A DNA stretch of 5,365 nt from Muribaculaceae bacterium. Lineage in GTDB: Bacteria; Bacteroidota; Bacteroidia; Bacteroidales; Muribaculaceae. The DNA is taken from the NCBI GenBank assembly GCA_029059965.1, contig JAIDUY010000084.1, positions 1 to 5,365 on the forward strand. The letters run 5' to 3'. The translations under genes were made by a program, and so were the position numbers. The first letter of the stretch is position 1. Every line of letters starts with the position of its first letter. Positions 1 to 5,365 of this stretch are shown here, piece after piece. The notes beneath the pieces were generated by a model. It searched no databases, was not told where the DNA came from, and was given only the letters and a program-made list of their open reading frames with translations.

Positions 1-749
1 CGCTCGTGGCGGGCAAGCATGCGGCCGTTCTCAGCGATGGCAAGCTTGGCGTCGAACACAAGGTCGGTCGACGATTCTCCGAATCCTGCCGAAGCATAGG
101 CATAGGCGCACAGACAGCGTGCCGACTGCTGGCCGACGAGGTCCATGAGGTAGCTGTACTTGCCGATAAGGTCGTCGCTTGCGCTGAGGTTCACCACCAC
201 CTCGGCTCCGGCAAGGGCGAGGCGGCAGCTCGGCGGTACGGGAACCCACAGGTCCTCGCATATCTCGACACCGACGCGCACGCCGTCGACCTCGAAGAGG
301 GTCTTGGTGCCGAAGGGAGCCCCGAGGACAGTGCCCTCGACGCCTTCTCCGCTCTCAAACCAGCGGCGCTCGTAGAACTCGTTGTAGTCAGGCAGATAGA
401 TTTTGGGCACCACGGCCACGACCTTGCCGCGCGCAAGCACGACGGCACAGTTGTAGAGAGAGCCTTCCACCTCGACGGGAGCGCCGACGACAAAGGCAGT
501 CGACTCATAGAGAGCCGACTCGCGGGTCAGCCGCTCAAGACCGCGGCGGGCGCTGTCGAGCAGCGTGCGGTTGTGGAAAAGGTCGGCGCAGGTATAGGCC
601 GTGACACACAGCTCGGGGAAGACGGTGAGCTGAGCGCCCGCCCGCGCCGTAAGCCGCATGAGTTCGGCAATGCGGGCCACATTGGCATCGACATCGGCCA
701 CCGTTACCAGCGGCGACGCGCATGCTATTCGGAGGAATCCGTTGTTCAT
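1..749 (-). CDS. nadE: Glutamine-dependent NAD+ synthetase, N-terminal part (truncated by window edge)
   Basis: This enzyme makes NAD+ from deamido-NAD+ (nicotinic acid adenine dinucleotide), ATP and glutamine in the cytoplasm, the last step of NAD synthesis. The 249 visible codons cover the nitrilase-type glutaminase domain, which releases ammonia for the C-terminal synthetase domain. The Glu-Lys-Cys triad is visible: E46 in FPELCVTAYTCADLF, K116 in PKIYLPDYNEFYERRWF and C164 in VEICEDLWVP. The later stretch YASAGFGESSTDLVFD (about residues 218-233) is also typical of bacterial two-domain NadE. The start is the ATG at 749-747, which puts the first beta strand (FLRIACASP) directly at the N-terminus as in homologues; an A-rich stretch without a Shine-Dalgarno site precedes it. 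Full-length relatives have about 640 residues, so the synthetase domain lies beyond position 1. It starts 43 bases after the ZIP transporter stop on the same strand, with no promoter I can see between them, so cotranscription is likely. Confidence 0.94.
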   Translation of the reverse strand, partial: MNNGFLRIACASPLVTVADVDANVARIAELMRLTARAGAQLTVFPELCVTAYTCADLFHNRTLLDSARRGLERLTRESALYESTAFVVGAPVEVEGSLYNCAVVLARGKVVAVVPKIYLPDYNEFYERRWFESGEGVEGTVLGAPFGTKTLFEVDGVRVGVEICEDLWVPVPPSCRLALAGAEVVVNLSASDDLIGKYSYLMDLVGQQSARCLCAYAYASAGFGESSTDLVFDAKLAIAENGRMLARHE

Positions 750-792
750 ATCTGTGTTTTATGTCGTTACAATATCAGTGATGACGCGGCTC

Positions 793-1605
793 TCAGGCGA
801 GCACCACGTCGAGTATCATCATCAGCACGAAACCGGCGGTAAAACCTATGGTACCGAGGTCGGAGTGATGCCCCGACGAACTCATGGGCAGCAGTTCCTC
901 GACAACCACATACATCATCGCGCCGGCGCCGAAAGCCAGCATATAGGGGAAATACGGCAGAATAAGGCTTGCGGCAAGCAGAGTCAGCGCCGCCGCCACG
1001 GGCTCGACTGCACCGCTGAGGGTGCCGAGCACGAAGGCACGGGTACGCGAATGTCCCAAGGCCCTCATCGGCATCGACACAATGGCACCTTCGGGGAAAT
1101 TCTGCAAGGATATGCCCAAACAGAGCGCCAGGGCCGCGCCGACGGGCATGGCACTCTCGCCCACCATAGCTCCAGCCAAAGCTATGCCCACCGCTATGCC
1201 CTCGGGCACATTGTGTATGGTCACGGCCAGGGCAAGCTTGGTGGTCGGCGACATACGTCGCGCCTTCGGGCCTTCGGATTCGGATGAGTGGAGATGCTGG
1301 TGGGGAGTATTCTTGTCAAGAAACAGCAGGAAAAGCACGCCGACGATGAAGCCCACGGCTGCGGGCAGCACGCGCCCGAAGCCCGAGTCGCCGCTCTGCT
1401 CCATGGCCGGGATAAGGAGCGACCACACCGAGGCGGCGGTCATGACGCCGGCGGCGAAGCCCGTAAGAGTCTTTTCGAGACGCTCGGGCAACTGTCTGCG
1501 CATGAGGTAGACACAGGCCGCACCGGCGGTGGTGCCTGCAAAGGGGATGGCGAGTCCCAAAGCTATCAGACCGAAGTTGCTTATGCTGTCCGACCACATT
1601 GTCAT
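793..1605 (-). CDS. ZIP-family divalent metal transporter (GufA-like)
   Basis: An inner-membrane protein of the ZIP family, which moves zinc and sometimes iron or manganese into the cytoplasm. From the ATG at 1605-1603 it has 270 residues, usual for bacterial ZIPs, with about eight hydrophobic segments (roughly 9-36, 48-68, 79-97, 121-146, 153-176, 190-213, 217-240, 250-269). Diagnostic motifs are HNVPEGIAVG (131-140, TM4) and QNFPEG (168-173, TM5), whose His, Asn and Glu residues form the family's metal centre, plus EELLP at 236-240. The loop between TM3 and TM4 carries a short His cluster, HQHLH (102-106). HN.PEG followed by QN.PEG is the pattern I associate with the GufA branch rather than classical ZupT; this assignment is from memory. 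A second ATG at 1599 is equally possible as start. An ATG at 1668 extends the frame but lies upstream of the promoter. The actual metal cannot be read from the sequence. Probably the first gene of a transcript continuing into nadE. Confidence 0.92.
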   Translation of the reverse strand: MTMWSDSISNFGLIALGLAIPFAGTTAGAACVYLMRRQLPERLEKTLTGFAAGVMTAASVWSLLIPAMEQSGDSGFGRVLPAAVGFIVGVLFLLFLDKNTPHQHLHSSESEGPKARRMSPTTKLALAVTIHNVPEGIAVGIALAGAMVGESAMPVGAALALCLGISLQNFPEGAIVSMPMRALGHSRTRAFVLGTLSGAVEPVAAALTLLAASLILPYFPYMLAFGAGAMMYVVVEELLPMSSSGHHSDLGTIGFTAGFVLMMILDVVLA

Positions 1606-1613
1606 ATCGTCTG

Positions 1614-1643
1614 CAAAGGTACATAAAATAGCCGAACTCCAAA
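1614..1643 (-). promoter_or_regulatory. Bacteroidetes-type promoter for the ZIP-nadE transcript
   Basis: Read on the minus strand there is TTTG at 1643-1640 (-33 element), an 18-base spacer, then TACCTTTG at 1621-1614, a full match to the Bacteroidetes -7 consensus TAnnTTTG. Placing the final G at -7 predicts a transcription start at the A at 1607, only 2 bases before the ATG at 1605 and 8 before the ATG at 1599. The mRNA would be almost leaderless. The element position also argues against translation from the ATG at 1668. Not tested experimentally. Confidence 0.7.
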
Positions 1644-1662
1644 AGTTCCGGCATATACATAA

Positions 1663-1685
1663 AACCACGACACGCCGTCATGGTT
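1663..1685. repeat. Imperfect inverted repeat upstream of the ZIP promoter
   Basis: The nine bases at 1663-1671 (AACCACGAC) and 1677-1685 (GTCATGGTT) pair at eight of nine positions around a 5-base loop. It sits about 20 bases upstream of the ZIP -33 element and about 100 bases upstream of the lipoprotein start, so it could be a regulator site for either. It does not resemble the AT-rich Fur/Zur boxes I know. Chance occurrence is quite possible. Confidence 0.25.
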
Positions 1686-1786
1686 GTGCCAAGACCGGAA
1701 AAAGACATAATCACGTCAGATTCTCTTTTCTCAGATTAAGACAATTTTAAAGAATTGCACACGTTATAACACTAAAGAACAATACA

Positions 1787-2002
1787 ATGAGAAACTTCAT
1801 ATTCATCCTATCAATTCCATTGATACTCGCTTCGTGCTCTGAAAAGGACGAACCGACTCTTGATGTCTATTCGCAGGTATCCGAAATATCCAAAGGCAAA
1901 TCATATTCCGGCCGGATGGAATATGATTCTTACGGACGTGTAATCAAATATGATGTCACTTCTACGGATGAGACTATCTGCTGTTGCTGGATACAGCGGT
2001 AA
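1787..2002 (+). pseudogene. Truncated Bacteroidales lipoprotein, N-terminal fragment
   Basis: A 71-codon frame starting with a clear type II signal peptide: MRN, a hydrophobic core FIFILSIPLILAS, then Cys17 in the lipobox L-A-S-C. The residues after Cys17 (SEKDE) resemble the acidic/Lys signal that sends Bacteroidetes lipoproteins to the cell surface. The mature part shows a polar stretch with EYDSYGRVIKY (about 45-55), reminiscent of the YDxxGR pattern in beta-rich Bacteroidales lipoproteins. Protein-like sequence stops around residue 62; the end (CCCWIQR) reads like out-of-frame noise, and the frame closes at TAA 2000-2002. The hand-counted GC content of 1801-1980 is about 42 percent but jumps to about 68 percent in 2016-2075, so a larger gene was probably interrupted or deleted near 1970. 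An A-rich sequence precedes the ATG, normal for this phylum; no convincing promoter was found. It could instead be a genuine small lipoprotein. I do not recognise a family. Confidence 0.55.
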
Positions 2003-2099
2003 GCTGTCTGTTTTTCCGAGCGGTGTACTTTGGAGAGGGGGGCTGATGCCGGGGACTACGGTTGCCGAGCGGCAGGAGAGATTCGCAAACCCCAATTGA
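1972..2099. other. Unassigned GC-rich segment joined to the broken lipoprotein gene
   Basis: This stretch differs sharply in composition from the lipoprotein fragment before it and fits neither neighbour. It contains a 5-base-pair hairpin, ACAGC/GCTGT (1993-1997 and 2003-2007), followed by five T (2011-2015). It also has CCGAGCGG twice (2016-2023 and 2065-2072), each followed within 8 bases by GGAGAG, a run of six G (2037-2042), and a small hairpin TGCC-GAGC-GGCA (2063-2074). The +1 frame relative to the lipoprotein is open from the ATG at 1950 to TGA at 2097-2099 and encodes a protein-like end (GKLSVFPSGVLWRGG, then MPGTTVAERQERFANPN). The minus strand is also open here (1901-2122). It could be a dispersed repeat, the end of a mobile element, a structured RNA, or the tail of an older gene. 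It has the feel of a recurring Bacteroidales sequence, but that is an unverified impression. Confidence 0.35.
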
Positions 2100-2102
2100 T
2101 TA

Positions 2103-2172
2103 TATACGGGCGTCTGAGTCATGTCTTTTTCAAGCCATTACAGGCCGGTGCGAAAATGACGTGGAGGTCGGT
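2103..2172. other. Intergenic stretch with no recognised element
   Basis: Between the GC-rich segment and the amylase promoter I see no gene, tRNA, clear hairpin terminator or repeat. It may hold operator sites for the amylase gene, but none is evident by eye. Confidence 0.4.
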
Positions 2173-2204
2173 ATTGTAGGCGCGGGAAATTATTTGTAAA
2201 TTTG
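2173..2204 (+). promoter_or_regulatory. Bacteroidetes-type promoter for the alpha-amylase gene
   Basis: TAAATTTG at 2197-2204 fully matches the -7 consensus TAnnTTTG, and ATTG at 2173-2176 lies 20 bases upstream as a partial -33 element. Taking the final G as -7 predicts a start near 2211 and a leader of about 57 bases before the ATG at 2268. The leader is AT-rich and lacks a Shine-Dalgarno site, as is usual in the phylum. The region TTTGTAAATTTGCAG (2193-2207) is almost identical to the ftsY promoter (4494-4508). Confidence 0.72.
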
Positions 2205-2267
2205 CAGACCTGTCATACTTACTTTTTTAACCTCATTAAATCTAACCGTACCATAAGCACAAGCAAG

Positions 2268-4385
2268 ATGAAGAAGATTTATTGCCGACTCATTGCGGCA
2301 CTGTGCCTGCTTGCGACAGCTTCCGCCGCCACGGCCACGGGCTGGCCCGCAGGCTACGAAGGCGTTATGCTCCAGGCATTCTACTGGGATTCATACTCCG
2401 ACACCCAATGGAGCAAGCTCAAGGCCGAGTCGGACGAACTCAGCGAAAGTTTCGACCTGCTGTGGATTCCCAACAGCGCACGCTGCGGCGGCTCGCGCAA
2501 CATGGGCTATATGCCAATCTACTGGTTCACGAACCACAACTCGTCGTTCGGCAGCGAGGCCCAGCTCAAATCCATGATCGAGACATTCCGCGAAAAGGGC
2601 ACCGGCATCATCGGCGACCTTGTACTGAATCACCGCTGCGGCGTGAGCAACTGGACCGACTTCCCCTCAGAGGCCTGGAACGGACGCTCATGGAAGCTCG
2701 GCCCCGAACACATATGCAGCAACGACGAGGTTGCCCAGGCTTCGGGACAGGCTCGTCCGACCGGCGCTCCCGACACAGGCGACAACTTCGACGGCGCCCG
2801 CGACCTGGACCATACCAATGCCACCGTCCAGGAGCACATCAAGAACTATATGGTCTGCCTGATGCAGGACTATGGCTACACGGGCTTCCGTCTGGACATG
2901 GTCAAGGGCTACGCAGGCCGGTTTACCAAGATATACAACCAGTACGCCAAGCCCAAGTTCTGCGTGGGCGAGTACTGGGACGGCAACTACGACGCCGTGG
3001 CTTCGTGGATTGAGTCGACAGGCCGCGAATCGGCTGCATTCGACTTCCCCTGCAAGTACGCCATGAACGAGGCTTTCAGCAGCGGCGACTACACCAAGCT
3101 TGTATGGAAAGCCAACGGCACCACCGACCAGCCCGCAGGCATGATACACTTCGGCTATCCGCAGCTTTCGGTGACCTTCATCGACAACCACGACACCTAC
3201 CGCGACGGCAGCAAGTTCAACGGCAACGTCCTTGCGGCCAACGCCTTCATCCTCGCCTCACCCGGCACACCCTGCGTGTTCCTCCCCCACTGGCAGGCAC
3301 ATAAGGAGGCCATCAAGAAGATGATTGCCGCCCGCAAGGCCGCAGGCGTGAGCAACACCTCGAAGGTGACCGTGCTCCGCAGCGCCTCGAACTGCTATAT
3401 GGCCGAGATTCAGGGTTCCAAGGGTACACTTGCCGTGCGCATCGGCAACACTTCGGACGTACCTTCCGGCTACAGCAACGCCGACCTCCGCGCATCCGGC
3501 ACCGGCTATGCCATGTGGGTGCACGACGGCGGACAGGGCGGCGGCCCCGTCGATCCCGACCCGACAGGCGAAATGACCGTCTACTACGACAACGCGCCCA
3601 CGGCCTGGGCCTCGGTGCTCGTACATTACTGGGGCGCTCAGGAATCCACATGGCCCGGAGTGGCCATGACCGAGGCCGGCAACAACATCTGGAAGGCCAC
3701 ACTGCCCGCAGGCACCACCGGCGTGGTGTTCAACAACGGCAACGGCAGTCAGACCGCCGACGTGACCGGACTGACCGACGGACATCTCTATCGACCCGGC
3801 AGCGGCAGCAAGCCCCCCTGCACCGACGAGGGCGTCTACAACGGCGGCGGCGGCGACGACCCGACTCCCGGCACGGCTCCCTCCAGCCTCTACGTACTCG
3901 GAAACCTGGCCGGCTCGCAGTGGGACACCGCCGCCGGCGTGGCCATGACCCGCAGCGGCAACACCTTCACCGCCGCCGGCGTTGAGTTCGTTCCCGCCGA
4001 AGGTCAGACCGTATGCTACTTCAACCTTACCACGGCACTGGCCGCCGACTGGGACGAGCTCAATGCAACAGCCGACCGCTACGGCGCTTCCGTCGAGGGC
4101 AGCCCGCTGACCGGAGCCGCACCCGCGACAATGGTGCTCTACGCCAAGGGCGTGAACGCCTCCGGCTGCTTATCGTGGTCAATAGCCCCCGGCAAGTACA
4201 ACCTTCAGGCCGACTTCGACAATATGACAGTCAGCGCCATGACAAGTTCCGGTATCGACGGCATCAGCGTCTCCGAAGCTCCCGCCGAGTACTACAACCT
4301 GCAAGGCGTGCGCGTTGACAATCCTGTGCACGGCCTCTACATCGTGCGCCGCGGCAGCACCGTAACCAAAGAATACGTCCGCTAA
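2268..4385 (+). CDS. Secreted multidomain alpha-amylase (GH13) with starch-binding module
   Basis: A 705-residue exported enzyme that hydrolyses internal alpha-1,4 bonds of starch-like glucans. The ATG at 2268 gives a good type I signal peptide (MKK, hydrophobic core, cleavage near ASA-A at 20/21); no lipobox. Residues about 28-420 are a GH13 barrel with all four conserved regions: DLVLNH (117-122), GFRLDMVKGY (206-215; Arg208, nucleophile Asp210, Lys213), VGEYWD (233-238; acid/base Glu235) and FIDNHDT (304-310; Asp309). MLQAFYWDS, GEYWD and DNHDT resemble the plant-like branch (subfamily 6 is my guess). After a Gly/Pro/Asp linker, residues about 436-512 look like CBM26: VHYWG, TWPGVAMT, a Trp-containing strand and VVFNNGNGSQTADVT. 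A second linker (525-539) leads to a beta-rich module (540-657, LYVLGN...W) like those in SusE/SusF-type proteins. The end (674-705, YYNLQGVRV...GLYIVRRG...VTKEYV) is a Bacteroidales C-terminal tail, possibly a type IX secretion signal. Own promoter and terminator; no susC/susD visible nearby. Confidence 0.95.
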   Translation: MKKIYCRLIAALCLLATASAATATGWPAGYEGVMLQAFYWDSYSDTQWSKLKAESDELSESFDLLWIPNSARCGGSRNMGYMPIYWFTNHNSSFGSEAQLKSMIETFREKGTGIIGDLVLNHRCGVSNWTDFPSEAWNGRSWKLGPEHICSNDEVAQASGQARPTGAPDTGDNFDGARDLDHTNATVQEHIKNYMVCLMQDYGYTGFRLDMVKGYAGRFTKIYNQYAKPKFCVGEYWDGNYDAVASWIESTGRESAAFDFPCKYAMNEAFSSGDYTKLVWKANGTTDQPAGMIHFGYPQLSVTFIDNHDTYRDGSKFNGNVLAANAFILASPGTPCVFLPHWQAHKEAIKKMIAARKAAGVSNTSKVTVLRSASNCYMAEIQGSKGTLAVRIGNTSDVPSGYSNADLRASGTGYAMWVHDGGQGGGPVDPDPTGEMTVYYDNAPTAWASVLVHYWGAQESTWPGVAMTEAGNNIWKATLPAGTTGVVFNNGNGSQTADVTGLTDGHLYRPGSGSKPPCTDEGVYNGGGGDDPTPGTAPSSLYVLGNLAGSQWDTAAGVAMTRSGNTFTAAGVEFVPAEGQTVCYFNLTTALAADWDELNATADRYGASVEGSPLTGAAPATMVLYAKGVNASGCLSWSIAPGKYNLQADFDNMTVSAMTSSGIDGISVSEAPAEYYNLQGVRVDNPVHGLYIVRRGSTVTKEYVR

Positions 4386-4405
4386 GCGCGACCGGACCCA
4401 CCTGT

Positions 4406-4448
4406 ACAATGCCGCCCGACCCGACAGTCCGGCGGCATTGTCATTTTA
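4406..4448 (+). terminator. Intrinsic terminator after the alpha-amylase gene
   Basis: An 11-base-pair perfect stem, ACAATGCCGCC at 4406-4416 with GGCGGCATTGT at 4431-4441, begins 20 bases after the amylase stop. The loop can add three more pairs (4418-4420 with 4427-4429). It is followed by TCATTTTA, a short T-rich tail. The stem is GC-rich and stable; the tail is weaker than in classic terminators but ordinary for this phylum. It separates the amylase from ftsY. Confidence 0.8.
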
Positions 4449-4454
4449 TGATGA

Positions 4455-4507
4455 TGCAAAGTTGGAGGGAGTGTGGTGATAATCGTTGAAAAATTTGTAA
4501 CTTTGCA
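4455..4507. repeat. 9-base inverted repeat around the ftsY promoter
   Basis: TGCAAAGTT at 4455-4463 is the exact reverse complement of AACTTTGCA at 4499-4507, with 35 bases between them. The right arm overlaps the ftsY -7 element. Read on the minus strand, the left arm gives CAACTTTG, one base off the -7 consensus, so it may be a weak divergent promoter or half of an operator. Confidence 0.4.
4498..4505 (+). promoter_or_regulatory. Promoter -7 element for ftsY
   Basis: TAACTTTG matches TAnnTTTG fully and lies downstream of the amylase terminator. A -33 TTTG or TTG at the expected distance (ending about 4475-4479) is not evident; only a G/T-rich stretch is there. The predicted transcription start is the A at 4512, giving a leader of about 88 bases before the ftsY ATG. 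The leader contains a 9-codon frame (4531-4560, MPRPAVHRF) and a 17-codon frame (4578-4631) that overlaps the start of ftsY; neither shows signs of being real. Confidence 0.65.
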
Positions 4508-4599
4508 GTTCAAAGACAACAGATTCACCAATGCCTCGTCCGGCAGTGCACAGGTTTTGAGCCCGCCGGTGCCGACGATGGGGCTATCAGACAAATCCA

Positions 4600-5365
4600 A
4601 TGGGTTTTTTCGACTTCTTCAAAAGGATTAAGCAGACTCCCGAAAAACAGGAGACCCTCGACCGCGGTCTTCAGAAGACCAAAGAGGGTGTGTTCGGCAA
4701 ACTCCGCAGAGTCCTGACCGGACGCCGCACCATCGACGACGATTTTCTCGACGAGCTCGAGGAGATATTCATCACCAGCGACATAGGTGCCGAGACAACC
4801 CTCAAAATCATAGACCGTATCAAGGACCGCGCCGCCCGCGACAAATATGTCGACATGGACGAGCTCAACGAACTGCTGTGTGAGGAAATCACGGCCATGC
4901 TCGCCGAAAACGACAAGCAGCGCGAGGTCGGCACGGTGAAGCCTTACGTCATCATGGTCGTGGGCGTGAACGGTGTCGGCAAGACCACCACTATCGGCAA
5001 GCTGGCACATCTCTACCGCAGCGCCGGCAACACGGTGATGCTCGGCGCCGCCGATACTTTCCGCGCCGCCGCCATCGAGCAGCTCGACGAATGGGGCCGC
5101 CGCGCCGGCGTGCCCGTAGTGAAGCAGAAACTCGGCTCCGACGCCGCCGCAGTGGCATTCGACACTCTGTCGTCGGCCGTGGCCAACAATGTCGATGTCG
5201 TAATCATCGACACCGCAGGCCGTCTGCACAACAAGAAAGGCCTCATGGACGAGCTCAGCAAAATTGAGCGCACCATGGACAAGGTGGTTCCCGGCGCACC
5301 CCACGACGGGATTCTGGTGCTCGACGGCTCGACGTGCCAGAATGCCTTCAAGCAGGCCCGCCCGT
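4600..5365 (+). CDS. ftsY: Signal recognition particle receptor FtsY, N-terminal part (truncated by window edge)
   Basis: FtsY is the membrane-associated GTPase that receives ribosome-SRP (Ffh) complexes and hands nascent membrane proteins to the Sec translocon. The 255 visible codons start with a short amphipathic helix (MGFFDFFKRIKQ) likely to bind lipid, then the four-helix N domain (about 20-105), then the G domain. GTPase motifs are clear: P-loop GVNGVGKTTT (122-131), DTFRAAA (152-158) and DTAGR (204-208). There is no long acidic A domain, as usual in Bacteroidetes, whose FtsY has about 320 residues; roughly 65 residues, including the TKLDG motif, lie beyond the window. The ATG at 4600 is chosen because it gives the conserved MGFFDFF start. 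Oddity: the conserved DGSTGQNA motif reads DGSTCQNA (242-249), with Cys246 in place of Gly. It has its own promoter. In Bacteroides, from memory, ftsY follows rpmB-rpmG and a small DUF4295 gene, which are absent here. Confidence 0.95.
   Translation, partial: MGFFDFFKRIKQTPEKQETLDRGLQKTKEGVFGKLRRVLTGRRTIDDDFLDELEEIFITSDIGAETTLKIIDRIKDRAARDKYVDMDELNELLCEEITAMLAENDKQREVGTVKPYVIMVVGVNGVGKTTTIGKLAHLYRSAGNTVMLGAADTFRAAAIEQLDEWGRRAGVPVVKQKLGSDAAAVAFDTLSSAVANNVDVVIIDTAGRLHNKKGLMDELSKIERTMDKVVPGAPHDGILVLDGSTCQNAFKQARP

Noticed and set aside
6..842. Long plus-strand frame of 278 codons antisense to nadE
   Set aside because: The opposite strand encodes an unmistakable NadE glutaminase domain; this frame is a shadow caused by high GC and resembles no family.
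1606..1668. Upstream ATG start extending the ZIP protein by 21 residues
   Set aside because: It lies upstream of the -33 and -7 elements, and the added residues do not belong to the family's first helix.
1992..2015. Hairpin plus T-run as a terminator for the lipoprotein fragment
   Set aside because: The stem is only 5 base pairs with two bases between stem and T-run partly unpaired, and it overlaps the end of the frame; too weak to call.
2202..2267. Upstream TTG start extending the amylase by 22 residues
   Set aside because: The TTG lies inside the -7 promoter element, upstream of the predicted transcription start, and would bury the signal peptide.
2688..3191. Minus-strand frame of 167 codons inside the amylase
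   Set aside because: It lies opposite the GH13 catalytic motifs and is a GC-driven shadow.
4531..4560. Nine-codon leader frame before ftsY (MPRPAVHRF)
   Set aside because: Too short to judge, with no attenuator-like hairpin or codon bias; likely chance.
4525..5304. Minus-strand frame of 259 codons antisense to ftsY
   Set aside because: FtsY on the plus strand is certain from its GTPase motifs; the antisense product is His/Val/Ala-rich and not protein-like.
1..5365. tRNA, rRNA, CRISPR array or transposase gene
   Set aside because: I looked on both strands and saw no cloverleaf, regularly spaced repeats or transposase motifs.

Overview
The window looks like chromosomal DNA of a Bacteroidales gut-type bacterium, and Muribaculaceae or a close relative is my best guess. 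The reasons are three good matches to the Bacteroidetes promoter -7 element (TAnnTTTG), starts without Shine-Dalgarno sites, a lipoprotein with an acidic surface-export-like signal, an alpha-amylase with the C-terminal tail common in Prevotella/Muribaculaceae secreted proteins, and a short FtsY without an acidic A domain. Most coding DNA is GC-rich.

Layout. Positions 1-1605 hold a minus-strand pair: a ZIP-family metal transporter (793-1605), then, 43 bases downstream, the first 249 codons of glutamine-dependent NAD+ synthetase (nadE), which runs off the left edge. The pair probably forms one transcript, driven by a promoter at 1614-1643 that would give an almost leaderless mRNA. Positions 1606-2267 are a lower-GC and then mixed stretch. 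It holds the start of a small lipoprotein gene (1787-2002) that appears broken by an abrupt switch to a GC-rich segment (about 1972-2099) that I cannot assign.

Positions 2173-4448 form a self-contained secreted alpha-amylase unit: promoter, 57-base leader, 705-residue enzyme (signal peptide, GH13 catalytic domain, CBM26-like starch-binding module, a second beta-rich module, C-terminal tail) and a strong hairpin terminator. Positions 4498-5365 hold the ftsY promoter, an 88-base leader and the first 255 codons of the signal-recognition-particle receptor, cut by the right edge.

The genes do not form one pathway: cofactor synthesis and metal uptake on the left, a stand-alone starch enzyme in the middle, membrane-protein targeting on the right. 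I see no clear new defence or mobile system. The least explained piece is the GC-rich segment at 1972-2099 and how it relates to the truncated lipoprotein. Other points of note are the near-leaderless ZIP promoter, a Gly-to-Cys change in a conserved FtsY motif, and a 9-base inverted repeat around the ftsY promoter.
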